A stretch of DNA of 64,000 bases, from positions 1 through 64,000 of the forward strand of contig PLZV01000031.1 of assembly GCA_003152315.1 (NCBI GenBank), in the 5' to 3' direction. This DNA is from Verrucomicrobiota bacterium. Lineage in GTDB: Bacteria > Verrucomicrobiota > Verrucomicrobiia > Palsa-1439. Positions within the stretch are counted from its first letter, which is position 1. Each line of letters opens with the position of its first letter. The translations under genes and the position numbers were made by a program. The notes under the pieces were generated by a model. The model worked only from the letters and a program-made list of their open reading frames with translations, was not told where the DNA came from and did no database searches. Below are positions 24,525 through 35,081 of the stretch, piece after piece.

Positions 24525-26167
24525 AGACCCCGACGCAACCGCGGCGAATCATCATTGTCGGCGGCGTGGCGGGCGGAGCGTCTGCCGCCGCCAAAGCCCG
24601 GCGCGTGGACGAAAACGCCGAGATTCACGTCTTCGAACGCGGCCCGTTCATTTCCTTCGCCAACTGTGGCCTGCCCTATTTCATCGCGGGCGAGATTGAC
24701 GACCGCGCCAGGCTCATCATCATGACGCCGGAGAAATTCTGGTCGCGCTCGCGCGTTCACGCACACGTCAACCACGAAGTCCTTTCCATCGACCGCGCCG
24801 CGAAAATCATTCGCGTCAAGGGCCCGGACGGCGCAACGCGCGACGTGGCCTACGACAAACTCATCTTGAGCCAGGGCGCGAAACCGATTGTGCCGCCAAT
24901 TCCTGGCGTTGCGTTGCCACACGTCTTCACCTTGCGCGACATCCCGGACATGGATCGCATTGCGAAGTTCGTCGATGAACAAAAACCCAAACACGCCGTC
25001 ATCATCGGCGGCGGCTTCATTGGCTTGGAGATGGCCGAGGCGTTTCGCCATCGCGGCATCCACGTCACCATCGTCGAACGCAACCCGCACATCCTGCCGT
25101 TGCTCGACCGCGACATGGCCACCCATCTGCAAAACCAGCTTCGCCAGCCTGACTTCGCCTTCAAGGCGAATGCGACCGCGACCGCGTTTACCACCGCGGG
25201 CGTTGAACTCGCGGATGGCACGACACTGGCGGCAGATTTGATCCTCTTGAGCGTCGGCGTGAAAGCGGAAGTGGAACTCGCCAAATCCGCCGGGCTCGAA
25301 ATCGGCGTAACAGGTGGCGTGAAGACCAACGGCCGTATGCAGTCGTCTGATCCCGACATTTACGCCGTTGGCGACGCCGCCGAAACCATGCACGCACTCA
25401 CCGGCGCGCGAGCGCGCATCGCGCTCGCCGGCCCGGCGAACCGCCAGGGTCGCATTGCCGGCGCGAATGCCGCCGGTGCAACGCTCACCTATCCCGGCGC
25501 ACTCGGTACATCCATCGTCCGCGTGTTGAACATGACTGTCGGCTTCACCGGCCTCAACAGCGCGCAGGCCGCCAGCGCCGGCTTCAGTTTCTTCACCAGC
25601 CTGACACGCGACTTCAGCCACGCGCATTATTATCCGGGCGCGACGCCCGTGATGATCAAGCTCATTGTCGAGGAAGGCACCGGGCGATTGCTGGGCGCGC
25701 AAGTGCTGGGTGAACGCGGCGTCGACAAGCGCGTCGATGTCTTCGCTACCGCCATCACGGGCAAAATGACCGTGGACGATCTGGAAACACTTGACCTCGC
25801 CTACTCGCCGCCGTTTGGTTCGGCGAACGATCCGGTAAACACCGCCGCTTTCGTGGCCGGCCACATTGCGCGCGGCGACATCTCAACCGTTGCGCCGGAA
25901 ACATGGCGGCCCGCTGGCGAATTCCTGCTCGACGTGCGGGACCCGGATGAAATCGCCCAATTTGGCAAACTGAAAGACGCCGTGAACATCCCCCTCGATG
26001 AACTGCGCGATCGCCTCGGCGAATTACCCCGCGACCGTCGCATCGTGGCGTATTGCCAGAAAGGCCAGCGTGGTTATCTCGCCACCTGCCTTCTGCGTGG
26101 ACACGGATTTGAGAACATCGCCAACCTACGCGGCGGATTCCTGCAGGCAAAGCTCAATGACCTGTGA
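24521..26167 (+). CDS. CoA-disulfide reductase/NADH oxidase family protein with C-terminal rhodanese
   Basis: A 548-residue FAD-dependent pyridine-nucleotide disulfide oxidoreductase. FAD motif IIIVGGVAGGASAAAKARR at the N-terminus, redox cysteine in SFANCGLPY (C49, the CoADR-type single Cys), NAD-binding VIIGGGFIGLEMAEA, second FAD motif DIYAVGDAAE, a dimerisation domain, and a rhodanese domain (about 450-548) with the loop YCQKGQRGY. This CoADR-rhodanese fusion reduces CoA-disulfide or CoA-persulfide and polysulfide. ATG 24521 overlaps the rhodanese stop by 4 bp. With the ArsR gene it forms a sulfide/persulfide-handling locus. Confidence 0.93.
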   Translation: MKTPTQPRRIIIVGGVAGGASAAAKARRVDENAEIHVFERGPFISFANCGLPYFIAGEIDDRARLIIMTPEKFWSRSRVHAHVNHEVLSIDRAAKIIRVKGPDGATRDVAYDKLILSQGAKPIVPPIPGVALPHVFTLRDIPDMDRIAKFVDEQKPKHAVIIGGGFIGLEMAEAFRHRGIHVTIVERNPHILPLLDRDMATHLQNQLRQPDFAFKANATATAFTTAGVELADGTTLAADLILLSVGVKAEVELAKSAGLEIGVTGGVKTNGRMQSSDPDIYAVGDAAETMHALTGARARIALAGPANRQGRIAGANAAGATLTYPGALGTSIVRVLNMTVGFTGLNSAQAASAGFSFFTSLTRDFSHAHYYPGATPVMIKLIVEEGTGRLLGAQVLGERGVDKRVDVFATAITGKMTVDDLETLDLAYSPPFGSANDPVNTAAFVAGHIARGDISTVAPETWRPAGEFLLDVRDPDEIAQFGKLKDAVNIPLDELRDRLGELPRDRRIVAYCQKGQRGYLATCLLRGHGFENIANLRGGFLQAKLNDL

Positions 26168-26306
26168 AGTTGCGGCGCAGCTTTGCCCGTTGGATGTCGC
26201 ACGGAGCGAGCCGGTCGAATGAGTTGGCCGACTTTGCGGATGCGTCCTCAAAGCTTTCCCTGGCCAATCTCTGTCGCCTTGCCGTCTTCATTCCTTCGCG
26301 CTACCC

Positions 26307-26828
26307 TTAAAGGAGTTCACGCTGCACTTGCTCGCCTTTATCCTTTGTAGAAAACTGCGCAAGCAAGGCCTTTAACTGCTCCGCCTTGAAAAGCTTCCTT
26401 ATTTTGGCAATCTCTTCGTTTGCCAGTTCGTCGCACCGTTCGTTGCCAATATGTCCCGCGTGACCCTTAAGCCAATGCCATTCAATTCGGCGCTTTGATA
26501 CGGAAGAATCAACCGCACGCCAAAGGTCTTCGTTCTTCACCGGCTGCTTTGACTTCGTCCTCCAACCGTTGCGCTTCCAATTCGACAGCCACTTGGACAC
26601 CCCATTCTTCACGTACTCGGAATCCGTATAGAACTCGATTTCGCAGGGCTCTTTGAGAGCGTTCAGCGCTTCGATTACGGCTTGCAGTTCCATCCGATTG
26701 TTGGTCGTTACCGGAACGCCGCCGCTCAACTCGCGCGTGTGTCCTTCACACTCAAGTATCGCCGCCCAACCGCCCGGCCCAGGGTTGCCATGGCAAGCAC
26801 CGTCAGTATGGATGACGACCTTCTTCAA
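26307..26828 (-). CDS. rnhA: ribonuclease HI
   Basis: A 173-residue RNase HI that cuts the RNA strand of RNA-DNA hybrids. The catalytic carboxylates D9, E47, D69 and D133 are all present (HTDGACHGNPGPGG, NNRMELQAV, FYTDSEYV, GNERCDELA). The basic protrusion KWLSNWKRNGWRTKSKQPV is present as in the E. coli enzyme. It lies 34 bp after thiC on the same strand, and the C-terminal ~25 residues extend beyond the minimal domain. Confidence 0.96.
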   Translation of the reverse strand: MKKVVIHTDGACHGNPGPGGWAAILECEGHTRELSGGVPVTTNNRMELQAVIEALNALKEPCEIEFYTDSEYVKNGVSKWLSNWKRNGWRTKSKQPVKNEDLWRAVDSSVSKRRIEWHWLKGHAGHIGNERCDELANEEIAKIRKLFKAEQLKALLAQFSTKDKGEQVQRELL

Positions 26829-26862
26829 CGCTTTATTCGGTAGGCTTTGTCCCGCGGCAAAT

Positions 26863-28641
<1,779 letters not shown>

Positions 28642-28651
28642 TTACGCCAAT

Positions 28652-28684
28652 AAAAAAGCCGACTCTGAATCCAGGAGTCGGCTT
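28652..28684 (-). terminator. riboswitch-controlled intrinsic terminator
   Basis: On the minus strand, AAGCCGACTC / GAGTCGGCTT form a perfect 10-bp stem with a 9-base loop, followed by TTTTTA. It lies directly downstream of the TPP aptamer and 20 bp before the thiC start, so it is the expression platform. Confidence 0.85.
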
Positions 28685-28692
28685 CACCATCT

Positions 28693-28777
28693 GTTTCCCT
28701 ACGCCAGCATTACCTGGGTCAGGTTCTATGGGTCTCCCGCCTCGTGCGGAATCTCAGCCCCGAAAGGCTCCCCAAAC
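28693..28777 (-). promoter_or_regulatory. TPP riboswitch aptamer (THI element)
   Basis: On the minus strand the conserved pieces appear in order: GGGGAGCC..GGGCTGAGAT, AGACCC, GAACCTGACC, GGTAATGCTGGCGTAGGGA. GTTT/AAAC pair as P1 at the ends. The bound vitamin would let the terminator at 28652-28684 form and stop thiC transcription. Confidence 0.95.
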
Positions 28778-28796
28778 GAATCTGCCTATGAAATTG

Positions 28797-29114
28797 TCAG
28801 TTGAACGATTTGCCGCAGCCGCAGCTCGAATGCACGTTCGGGTTCTTGATCTTGAATCCCGACCCTTGCAGGCTGTCCACGTAATCAATCTCGCTGCCCT
28901 TGAGAAAATTCATACTCATCGGATCGATGACGACCTCGACCCCGTCCTGTGCGATCACCTCATCCTCGGTCTTCTTCTCATCGAACGCCATGCCGTATTC
29001 CATGCCCGAACAGCCGCCCGCGTCCACATACACCCGCAACGCCTTCCCCGGCGCGCTTTGATCGGCCTGGAGCGTCTTAATATGTTTCGTGGCGTTTTCC
29101 GTAAGTGTAATCAT
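28797..29114 (-). CDS. IscA/ErpA-type iron-sulfur carrier
   Basis: A 105-residue A-type Fe-S assembly protein. The start is ATG 29114, preceded by GGAGAACAAC; a longer frame to 29159 lacks support. Conserved ligands C35 (DAGGCSGMEYGM), C98 and C100 (HSSCGCGKSF) are present, as is the FLKGSEIDYVDSLQGSGFKI strand. It accepts Fe-S clusters and passes them to target proteins. Last gene before the thiC riboswitch, 75 bp after the MEMO1-family gene. Confidence 0.93.
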   Translation of the reverse strand: MITLTENATKHIKTLQADQSAPGKALRVYVDAGGCSGMEYGMAFDEKKTEDEVIAQDGVEVVIDPMSMNFLKGSEIDYVDSLQGSGFKIKNPNVHSSCGCGKSFN

Positions 29115-29189
29115 GTTGTTCTCCGCCAAACTGCACACTAACTGTAACAAGCCCGTCACCCGATGTCAAACCCGCGAACCCGCAGGCGC

Positions 29190-30008
29190 TCACTCAATCA
29201 CCACCGCACCATAACCCACCACCCGCGCAAAATCACCGCTGACGTCGCCACTCGTGCGGTAGTCGAGCAATTCGGCGCGTTTTGCCCCCAGCTTTTTGGC
29301 GGCGTGGAGAACGATATATGTGGACGCAACGCCGCACATCGACACTTCCACGTCGCGCACACGGTCCATCAACGCATCCTCATCCATTTTTACAACAGCA
29401 TCCAGTACCAGCTTGTCTTTGACGTGAGAGGTTTCCTGGTCTTCGTAATGGTTGAGATCCGTCGACGCAAGGAGCAGGACCGGCTTCCCGAATTCCTGCA
29501 CCGTCCGCGCAATCGCCACACCGATCTCGCGCAGGTTGCCGCGTCCGCCGCTCTCCGGCCAGCCGCCACCGATGAGCAACGGTACGATCTTCACATTCGG
29601 ATTGGCTCGAAACAGCATGGGGACTTGCACCTCGAGAGAGTGTTCCCCACCGTGGGCGCGCAGATCCTCGGCCAGTAATTCGCAATTGTCCAGCAGCTCA
29701 GCGGCCAGCGGTTCGGCAATCGGCACGTCACCCGCGGGAGTATGCCACGAACCGGAGCCATACACCGCATAGTTACTGCCGACACCGTGGTGGTTCGGAC
29801 CAACAAGAATGACGCGGTCGGGAATTTCCACCCGGGAATAAACGAAACCAGCCGTGCGGCCTGAATACGTCCAACCCGCATGGGGACAAACGACCGCAAT
29901 GGCGTGGCGCTTGGTGTCTGCGGGAGAAATGAGCGCGCGGAGCTCGGCATCGACCTCCGCTGCCGTCTCCGGATAGAACTGCCCTGCTACTGCGGGTGGA
30001 CGGACCAT
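29190..30008 (-). CDS. MEMO1/AmmeMemoRadiSam system protein B family protein
   Basis: A 272-residue protein of the MEMO1 family: MVRPPAVAGQFYP start, CPHAGWTYSG, VILVGPNHHGVG and GEHSLEVQVPML, with HGVASTYIVLHAAKKLGA-like end. The histidines in PHAGW, PNHHG and GEHS form the metal-site pocket of dioxygenase-like MEMO proteins. In bacteria the family often accompanies an AMMECR1 domain and a radical-SAM protein, but neither is adjacent here. It lies 29 bp after bioA. Confidence 0.9.
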   Translation of the reverse strand: MVRPPAVAGQFYPETAAEVDAELRALISPADTKRHAIAVVCPHAGWTYSGRTAGFVYSRVEIPDRVILVGPNHHGVGSNYAVYGSGSWHTPAGDVPIAEPLAAELLDNCELLAEDLRAHGGEHSLEVQVPMLFRANPNVKIVPLLIGGGWPESGGRGNLREIGVAIARTVQEFGKPVLLLASTDLNHYEDQETSHVKDKLVLDAVVKMDEDALMDRVRDVEVSMCGVASTYIVLHAAKKLGAKRAELLDYRTSGDVSGDFARVVGYGAVVIE

Positions 30009-30037
30009 AATCTACCCTTTGACCACCATTGCGTTGA

Positions 30038-31315
30038 CTAAGCTACCACTACCAGGATTGCTTCCGCAAGGACACTTAGCACCCGATCCAGTTGCGGTCT
30101 AGTAATGCAATACGGCGGCATGAGAACGATCGTGTTGCCAATCGGACGCGTTAACACTCCCCGCTGCCGCATCTCCGCGCATGCCTTCATGCCAATCCTA
30201 TCTGTCAGCGGGTACGGTTCCTTCGTGCTTACGTCTTTGAACAATTCCACCGCGCCGATCATCCCGAGATGGCGCACATCCCCAACGTGCGGCCGTGTGC
30301 GCAGCGCCTCCAGGCCCGCCCGCAATTGTTCGCACATGGGCCGCATCTTCTCCAGCGTCTGGTCTTCCTCAAAAACCCGCAAGTTCGCCACCGCCGCGGC
30401 ACAGCCGAGTTGGTTGCCGGTATAGCTGTGCCCGTGAAAGAATGTCTTGAACTCACTGTACTCACCGAGAAATGCACCGAAGATCTCTTCTGTCGTCAAG
30501 GTCGCCGCCAGCGGTAGATAGCCACCCGTCAATCCCTTCGCCACCGCCATCAAGTCGGGCGTCACTCCTTCATGCTCGCAGGCAAACATCCTTCCGGTGC
30601 GTCCAAAACCCGTCATGACCTCGTCCGCGATCAGCAGCGCCCCGTTTTGCGAGCAGAACGCGCGCAATTCCTTCAGCAAGCCGCGCGGCCACAACTTCAT
30701 TCCACCCGCCCCCTGAATCAGCGGTTCAATCACCACTGCCGCCAGCGTTCCGTCCACCACGCGACGCAACCCGGCCATGTCCTTCACGCGGACCACATCG
30801 AACAGCAACGGCTTGAACGTCGCGTGAAACAGATCGATCCCGCCCAGGCTGACCGCGCCGAGCGTGTCGCCGTGATAGGCATCGGCAAATGCTACGAAAT
30901 TTGTGCGTTGCGGTTGTTGCCGGTTCTGCCAGTACTGCAACGCCATCTTGATAGCGACTTCCATCGCGGTCGATCCGTCGTCGGAATAAAACACACGCGT
31001 CAACCCATGCGGCGCAATGTTGACCAATTTCTCCGCCAACTGGATGGCCGGCGCATTCGAGAGCCCCAGAAACGACGAGTGCGCAACCCGGTCGAGCTGA
31101 TCCTTGATCGCTTGTGTGATCGCGGGATGTCGATGACCGTGCAGGTTGGTCCAGATCGAAGAGTTGGCGTCAATATACTCGCGCCCCTTCGTGTCCCGAA
31201 GCATCGCACCTTCTCCCGACTCGATAATGACCGGCTCGTCCGCCAGCCAATCCTTCATCTGTGTGAACGGATGCCAGAGGTAGCGATGGTCCTTGTCAGC
31301 GAGCGAGGTCACCAA
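30038..31315 (-). CDS. bioA: adenosylmethionine-8-amino-7-oxononanoate aminotransferase
   Basis: A 425-residue class-III PLP aminotransferase making 7,8-diaminopelargonate from KAPA with SAM as amino donor (biotin synthesis). Visible: RYLWHPFTQMKDW near the start, SDDGSTAMEVAIKMALQY, LIADEVMTGFGRTG and the PLP lysine in AVAKGLTGGYLPL. The start is GTG 31315 and overlaps bioF by 20 bp, so both genes are translationally linked. bioB and bioD are not in the window. Confidence 0.95.
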   Translation of the reverse strand: MVTSLADKDHRYLWHPFTQMKDWLADEPVIIESGEGAMLRDTKGREYIDANSSIWTNLHGHRHPAITQAIKDQLDRVAHSSFLGLSNAPAIQLAEKLVNIAPHGLTRVFYSDDGSTAMEVAIKMALQYWQNRQQPQRTNFVAFADAYHGDTLGAVSLGGIDLFHATFKPLLFDVVRVKDMAGLRRVVDGTLAAVVIEPLIQGAGGMKLWPRGLLKELRAFCSQNGALLIADEVMTGFGRTGRMFACEHEGVTPDLMAVAKGLTGGYLPLAATLTTEEIFGAFLGEYSEFKTFFHGHSYTGNQLGCAAAVANLRVFEEDQTLEKMRPMCEQLRAGLEALRTRPHVGDVRHLGMIGAVELFKDVSTKEPYPLTDRIGMKACAEMRQRGVLTRPIGNTIVLMPPYCITRPQLDRVLSVLAEAILVVVA

Positions 31316-32462
31316 ACTCCTTCACAAACCGTTCAATGTCCGGCGGTTCATGCGCCGCCGTCACGGTCACGCGCAGGCGCGCCTTGCCTTTGGGCACAGT
31401 CGGGAAACGAATCGCGGGAACGAAAATGCCGCGCTCCTGTAACTGGCGCGAGACTTCAACCGCCGCGCTTTCCTCGCCGATGATGATTGGGATGATTGGA
31501 CTGCGCGATTCATTCGGAACGCCAATCGCCGACAAGCCGTTCTTCAACGCACTCACGTTTCGCCAGAGTTGGTCGCGGCGTCGGTGGCCGTCCTCGCTCA
31601 TCACGAAATCAACCGCCGCCGCCGCTGCCGCGCATACCGACGGCGGCAACGCCGTCGAATAAATCAGGCTGCGGGCGCGATTTCGCAAGAAGTCGATCAG
31701 TGGCTGCGAACCCACAACAAAACCACCCGCGCAACCAAGCGCCTTGCTGAGCGTGCCGAGCGTGATGTCGACCTGGTCCTCGACGCCTGCCGCTTCCGCG
31801 ATGCCGCGACGGTTGCTGGCGTACAATCCCGTCGCGTGCGCTTCATCAATCATCAACCATGCGCCGTGTTTCTCCTTCAGGGCGACGATTTCAGCCAGCG
31901 GTGCCAGGTCGCCGTCCATCGAGAACACCGTCTCGGTCACGATCAGCTTGCGGCGGAAAGCGTCGCCCTGCTGGAGGATGGTTTCGAGCTTCGTGAGGTT
32001 CTTATGCGGATAGACCCGAATGGTCGCCCCGCTCTGCCGCGCGCCATCGATGATGCTGGCGTGGTCCAACTTGTCCAGGATGACCATGTCGCCCTCGCCA
32101 ACCAGCGCGGCAATGGTGCCGACATTGGCCGCATAACCGCTGCCAAAAACGATAGCCGCTTCCCGGGCCTTGAACGCCGCGAGCTTATGTTCGAGCTCTT
32201 CGTACGGTTGTAGGTTGCCACAGACAAGGCGTGACGCACCGGCGCCAACGCCGTACTTTTCAATCGCCGCCACCGCCGCCCGTATTAGCGTGGGATCATT
32301 GGCCAACCCAAGGTAATCGTTGCTGGAGAAGTTGTGCAGTTCACGACCGTCGAGCACAATGCGCGGGCCTTGCGCTGATGTGATCGTCCGCAGGCTTCGG
32401 TAGAGGCCTTCCGCGCGAGATTTGTCGAGTTCGGCGCCGAGTTGGTCATTCAGGTTTGACAT
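31296..32462 (-). CDS. bioF: 8-amino-7-oxononanoate synthase
   Basis: A 388-residue PLP enzyme condensing pimeloyl-ACP/CoA and alanine, the first committed step of biotin ring assembly. Motifs: NFSSNDYLGLANDP, FGSGYAANVGTIAALVG, IDEAHATGLY and the PLP-lysine site LGTLSKALGCAGG. Overlaps the upstream secreted-protein gene by 17 bp and bioA by 20 bp within the long minus-strand operon. Confidence 0.95.
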   Translation of the reverse strand: MSNLNDQLGAELDKSRAEGLYRSLRTITSAQGPRIVLDGRELHNFSSNDYLGLANDPTLIRAAVAAIEKYGVGAGASRLVCGNLQPYEELEHKLAAFKAREAAIVFGSGYAANVGTIAALVGEGDMVILDKLDHASIIDGARQSGATIRVYPHKNLTKLETILQQGDAFRRKLIVTETVFSMDGDLAPLAEIVALKEKHGAWLMIDEAHATGLYASNRRGIAEAAGVEDQVDITLGTLSKALGCAGGFVVGSQPLIDFLRNRARSLIYSTALPPSVCAAAAAAVDFVMSEDGHRRRDQLWRNVSALKNGLSAIGVPNESRSPIIPIIIGEESAAVEVSRQLQERGIFVPAIRFPTVPKGKARLRVTVTAAHEPPDIERFVKEFGDLAR

Positions 32463-33075
32463 TCGCAGGCGCGGATTCTTTCAGCACGGTCGGCAACGGT
32501 TTGTAGATGACGACGGCGTGGGCATCGACGCGGTAACGGAGACCCGCGCCCTCGGTCACATACTTCAACATGTCGGCGAGCGGAATGTTGTGGAGATTCA
32601 ACGTGAGTTTGGCGGCCTTCGACGACTCAGGGGCTTGCCACACAAAGTTGATCGCGGCCTTGTCCCCCGAAACCTTCGCGCTTTCCGTCCGTAGAATCTC
32701 GATGACATCCGTCACGGGCGTCTCACGCACATTCAAATCGCGGATCATCGTGCCATCCAACTTGTGCCGCAAGTCGATGGATGACGCTTGCTGGCTTTTC
32801 TTCTCCTGGATCTCGTCCAACAACTGTTTGACGGTCGGCTGCTTCGGGTCCTGGGCCAGGATCTTGTTGCATTGTTGCTCGGCTTCGTCGTACAGCCCCA
32901 TCCGCGCCAATAGGATCGCTCCCTGCAGCATCTCGCCCATTTGATCATCGGTGAGCCTGGTCGCATTGGCTGCCGTCGACACTGCCTCGCTGGCCGCCCG
33001 CGCAGCGGTTCCCACGAACAAGGCGGCCACCACCAGCCCGCAATAGCACCAACCACGTACACTACTTGGCTTCAT
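32446..33075 (-). CDS. secreted protein with helical repeat and STN/secretin-like domain
   Basis: A 209-residue protein from ATG 33075 (GGAGAGGTG upstream). Signal peptide to about residue 28 (GTAARA). A TPR-like segment (QGAILLARMGLYDEAEQQCN) is followed by a beta-alpha module, LNVRETPVTDVIEILRTES then LTLNLHNIPLADMLKYVTE and YRVDAHAVVIYKP. That module matches the STN/secretin N0-type fold. Such proteins occur in numbers in Verrucomicrobiota and Planctomycetota; the role is unclear. It overlaps the amidohydrolase gene by 14 bp and bioF by 17 bp. Confidence 0.75.
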   Translation of the reverse strand: MKPSSVRGWCYCGLVVAALFVGTAARAASEAVSTAANATRLTDDQMGEMLQGAILLARMGLYDEAEQQCNKILAQDPKQPTVKQLLDEIQEKKSQQASSIDLRHKLDGTMIRDLNVRETPVTDVIEILRTESAKVSGDKAAINFVWQAPESSKAAKLTLNLHNIPLADMLKYVTEGAGLRYRVDAHAVVIYKPLPTVLKESAPANVKPE

Positions 33076-34297
33076 CAAAAAGCACCTCTCCCCCCACCAT
33101 TGAAAAACTCACCGTCTTGTTCGCAAACACGATCGACTCGTACGGATCGCCACCCATTCCTTCCAGCGGCGCCGCAATCAAATCAGCCCACGCGCCCCGT
33201 GCGATCCTCCCCAGTTTCCCGGCCTGGTTCAACGCTTTCGCCGCGTTCACCGTCGTCATTTCCAACAACTCCTGCGCCGACAGGCGCGGGTAGACCTGCG
33301 CCATCTGCTGCATCTCGTCGAGCATGTTCAGGGAATCGTTGCTCGCCAGGCTGTCGGTGCCCAGGCAGACGTTGATCCCCTGCTCCATCATTGTCTGGAG
33401 GAACGGCATGCTGCGATGGAAAAATTGGTGGGTCTTCGGGCAATGTACCACATGTGTGCCCGTCTGTTTCAGCAGCGCAATGTCCAGCGGTGTGAGACTA
33501 TTCGCGTGCACGGCGAGACACCCGGGCCCAAGCACACCGTATTCGGACAACAATTGAACCGGTCCCGCCCGCTTGCAATCGCTCATGTCGCGGCCAGCGC
33601 GCAGAAAGTAATCGTACATCTGTCCCGTACCACGCCGAATCATATCGTCCTCTTCCTCCGATTCGGCAACATGCGTCGTCAAAGGAATGTTCCGCGTCTG
33701 CGCATACTGCGCGGACAAGCGGTACAGTTCCCCGCTGACCGTGTACGGGGCATGGGGCGAAACCCCAAAACCTCCACGTGTGATTGCGTGCGCGGCGATG
33801 AACTCTTGCGCCCCCGTGACCACGGACTTCGCTTCATCCGCACGGTTCAGGTCAATGAGTTCAAGGCACCACCACACCCGCAGCTTCGTGGGCAGGACCT
33901 GATCGAGCAACCCGGGAAACGACTCGATGTTCACCACCGTCGTTGTCCCGGAACGCGCCAACATATCGAGCCCGCGTGGTATCGCGCCGATAAACTCCTT
34001 TTCCGGATGCAATTGTTTCGCCGCGACCAATTGCAGGATCCACGCGGTAAAACTGCCGTGCCATCCGACCTCGCCCCGCAGGCGGGTGTAATCGAGGTGA
34101 CAGTGGGCGTTGATCAGACCCGGCGCGAGCACGCGTTCACCCAGGTCGCGCACTTCGCCGGTATGCGCCGCGCGGATTTCCGAAGTTTTGCCTACGGCCA
34201 CGATGCTGTCGCCTTCCACGACCACGGCGCCATCTTCGATCGGCGGTTGGTCCATCGGCAACACATAGCGAGCGCGAATAATCATGGTTTCATTCAT
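33062..34297 (-). CDS. amidohydrolase, cytosine-deaminase-like family
   Basis: A 411-residue metal-dependent hydrolase. The start is ATG 34297, with ACAAGGATGA just upstream and an 8-bp overlap with ymdB. Metal ligands appear in order: HCHLD (HxH), THVAESEEE (His), HCPKTHQFF and the Asp in GTDSLASN. This pattern is shared by 5-methylthioadenosine/S-adenosylhomocysteine deaminase, guanine deaminase and aminofutalosine deaminase. A substrate cannot be chosen from sequence alone; aminofutalosine (menaquinone route) or a methylthioadenosine-type nucleoside are plausible. Confidence 0.85.
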   Translation of the reverse strand: MNETMIIRARYVLPMDQPPIEDGAVVVEGDSIVAVGKTSEIRAAHTGEVRDLGERVLAPGLINAHCHLDYTRLRGEVGWHGSFTAWILQLVAAKQLHPEKEFIGAIPRGLDMLARSGTTTVVNIESFPGLLDQVLPTKLRVWWCLELIDLNRADEAKSVVTGAQEFIAAHAITRGGFGVSPHAPYTVSGELYRLSAQYAQTRNIPLTTHVAESEEEDDMIRRGTGQMYDYFLRAGRDMSDCKRAGPVQLLSEYGVLGPGCLAVHANSLTPLDIALLKQTGTHVVHCPKTHQFFHRSMPFLQTMMEQGINVCLGTDSLASNDSLNMLDEMQQMAQVYPRLSAQELLEMTTVNAAKALNQAGKLGRIARGAWADLIAAPLEGMGGDPYESIVFANKTVSFSMVGGEVLFDEAK

Positions 34298-35081
34298 CCT
34301 TGTCGCACGGCACCCGGATTCGTTCGATGGAGCGGGCCCGGCCGGTGTTTTCATCCACATCGACAATCACGCCGCACAGCGCGACATCACCCTCCGCAAC
34401 CTCCATCTTCTGCGGCAACTGCGTCAGAAATCGGCGCAACACCGCGTCGACGTCCCGCCCCAACACCGAGTCGTGCGGGCCACACATGCCGACATCGGAG
34501 ATGTAGGCTGTGCCTTTCGGCAAAACCTTTTCGTCGGCAGTGGCGACATGCGTATGCGTTCCGACAACGGCGCTCACCTTTCCATCCAAAAACCTCCCCA
34601 TCGCGATTTTCTCGCTGGTGGCTTCCGCATGCAAGTCCACAAAGATAATACTCGTTTGCTTCCGCAGACGCGCCACTTCCGCTTCCGCCGCGCGGAACGG
34701 GCAGTCGCTGTTTGGCATGAACACACGCCCGATCAGATTGATCACGCCGATCGGCGGCAGGCCCTCCCGTTGCACCACCGTCGATCCCCGGCCCGGAGCC
34801 GCCGCAGGAAAGTTGAGCGGACGCAGCAAGCGCGGTTCGCGTTCGATGACCTCATAGACTTCCTTCTGGTCCCAGACGTGGTCGCCCGAGGTAATGACTT
34901 CCACACCGCTCGCGAGCAGCGCGTCCACCGTCGAGCCCGTCAGCCCCGCCCCGTGCGCGCTGTTTTCGCCATTGGCGATTACAAAATCGATGTCCCGCTC
35001 CTGCAGCAGCCTCGGCACAAGCGTCGCAACCGCCCGCCGGCCCGGCTTGCCGACGACATCGCCAATGAAAAGAATCCTCAC
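34290..35081 (-). CDS. ymdB: YmdB-type metallophosphoesterase (TIGR00282)
   Basis: A 263-residue cyclic-nucleotide phosphodiesterase-like protein. Metal-site blocks: MRILFIGDVVGKPGR, IANGENSAHG, TSGDHVWDQKE and VVGTHTHVATADE, followed by GTAYISDVGMCGPHDSVLG. B. subtilis YmdB degrades 2',3'-cyclic nucleotides and affects biofilm and motility switching, and is encoded beside rny as here. The start overlaps the rny stop by 4 bp. Confidence 0.93.
   Translation of the reverse strand: MRILFIGDVVGKPGRRAVATLVPRLLQERDIDFVIANGENSAHGAGLTGSTVDALLASGVEVITSGDHVWDQKEVYEVIEREPRLLRPLNFPAAAPGRGSTVVQREGLPPIGVINLIGRVFMPNSDCPFRAAEAEVARLRKQTSIIFVDLHAEATSEKIAMGRFLDGKVSAVVGTHTHVATADEKVLPKGTAYISDVGMCGPHDSVLGRDVDAVLRRFLTQLPQKMEVAEGDVALCGVIVDVDENTGRARSIERIRVPCDKDE

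Noticed and set aside
23927-25864. 645-codon frame on the minus strand
   Set aside because: Antisense shadow of the rhodanese and CoA-disulfide reductase genes, caused by high GC.
33416-34648. 410-codon plus-strand frame
   Set aside because: Antisense to the amidohydrolase and ymdB genes; basic low-complexity composition, no motifs.
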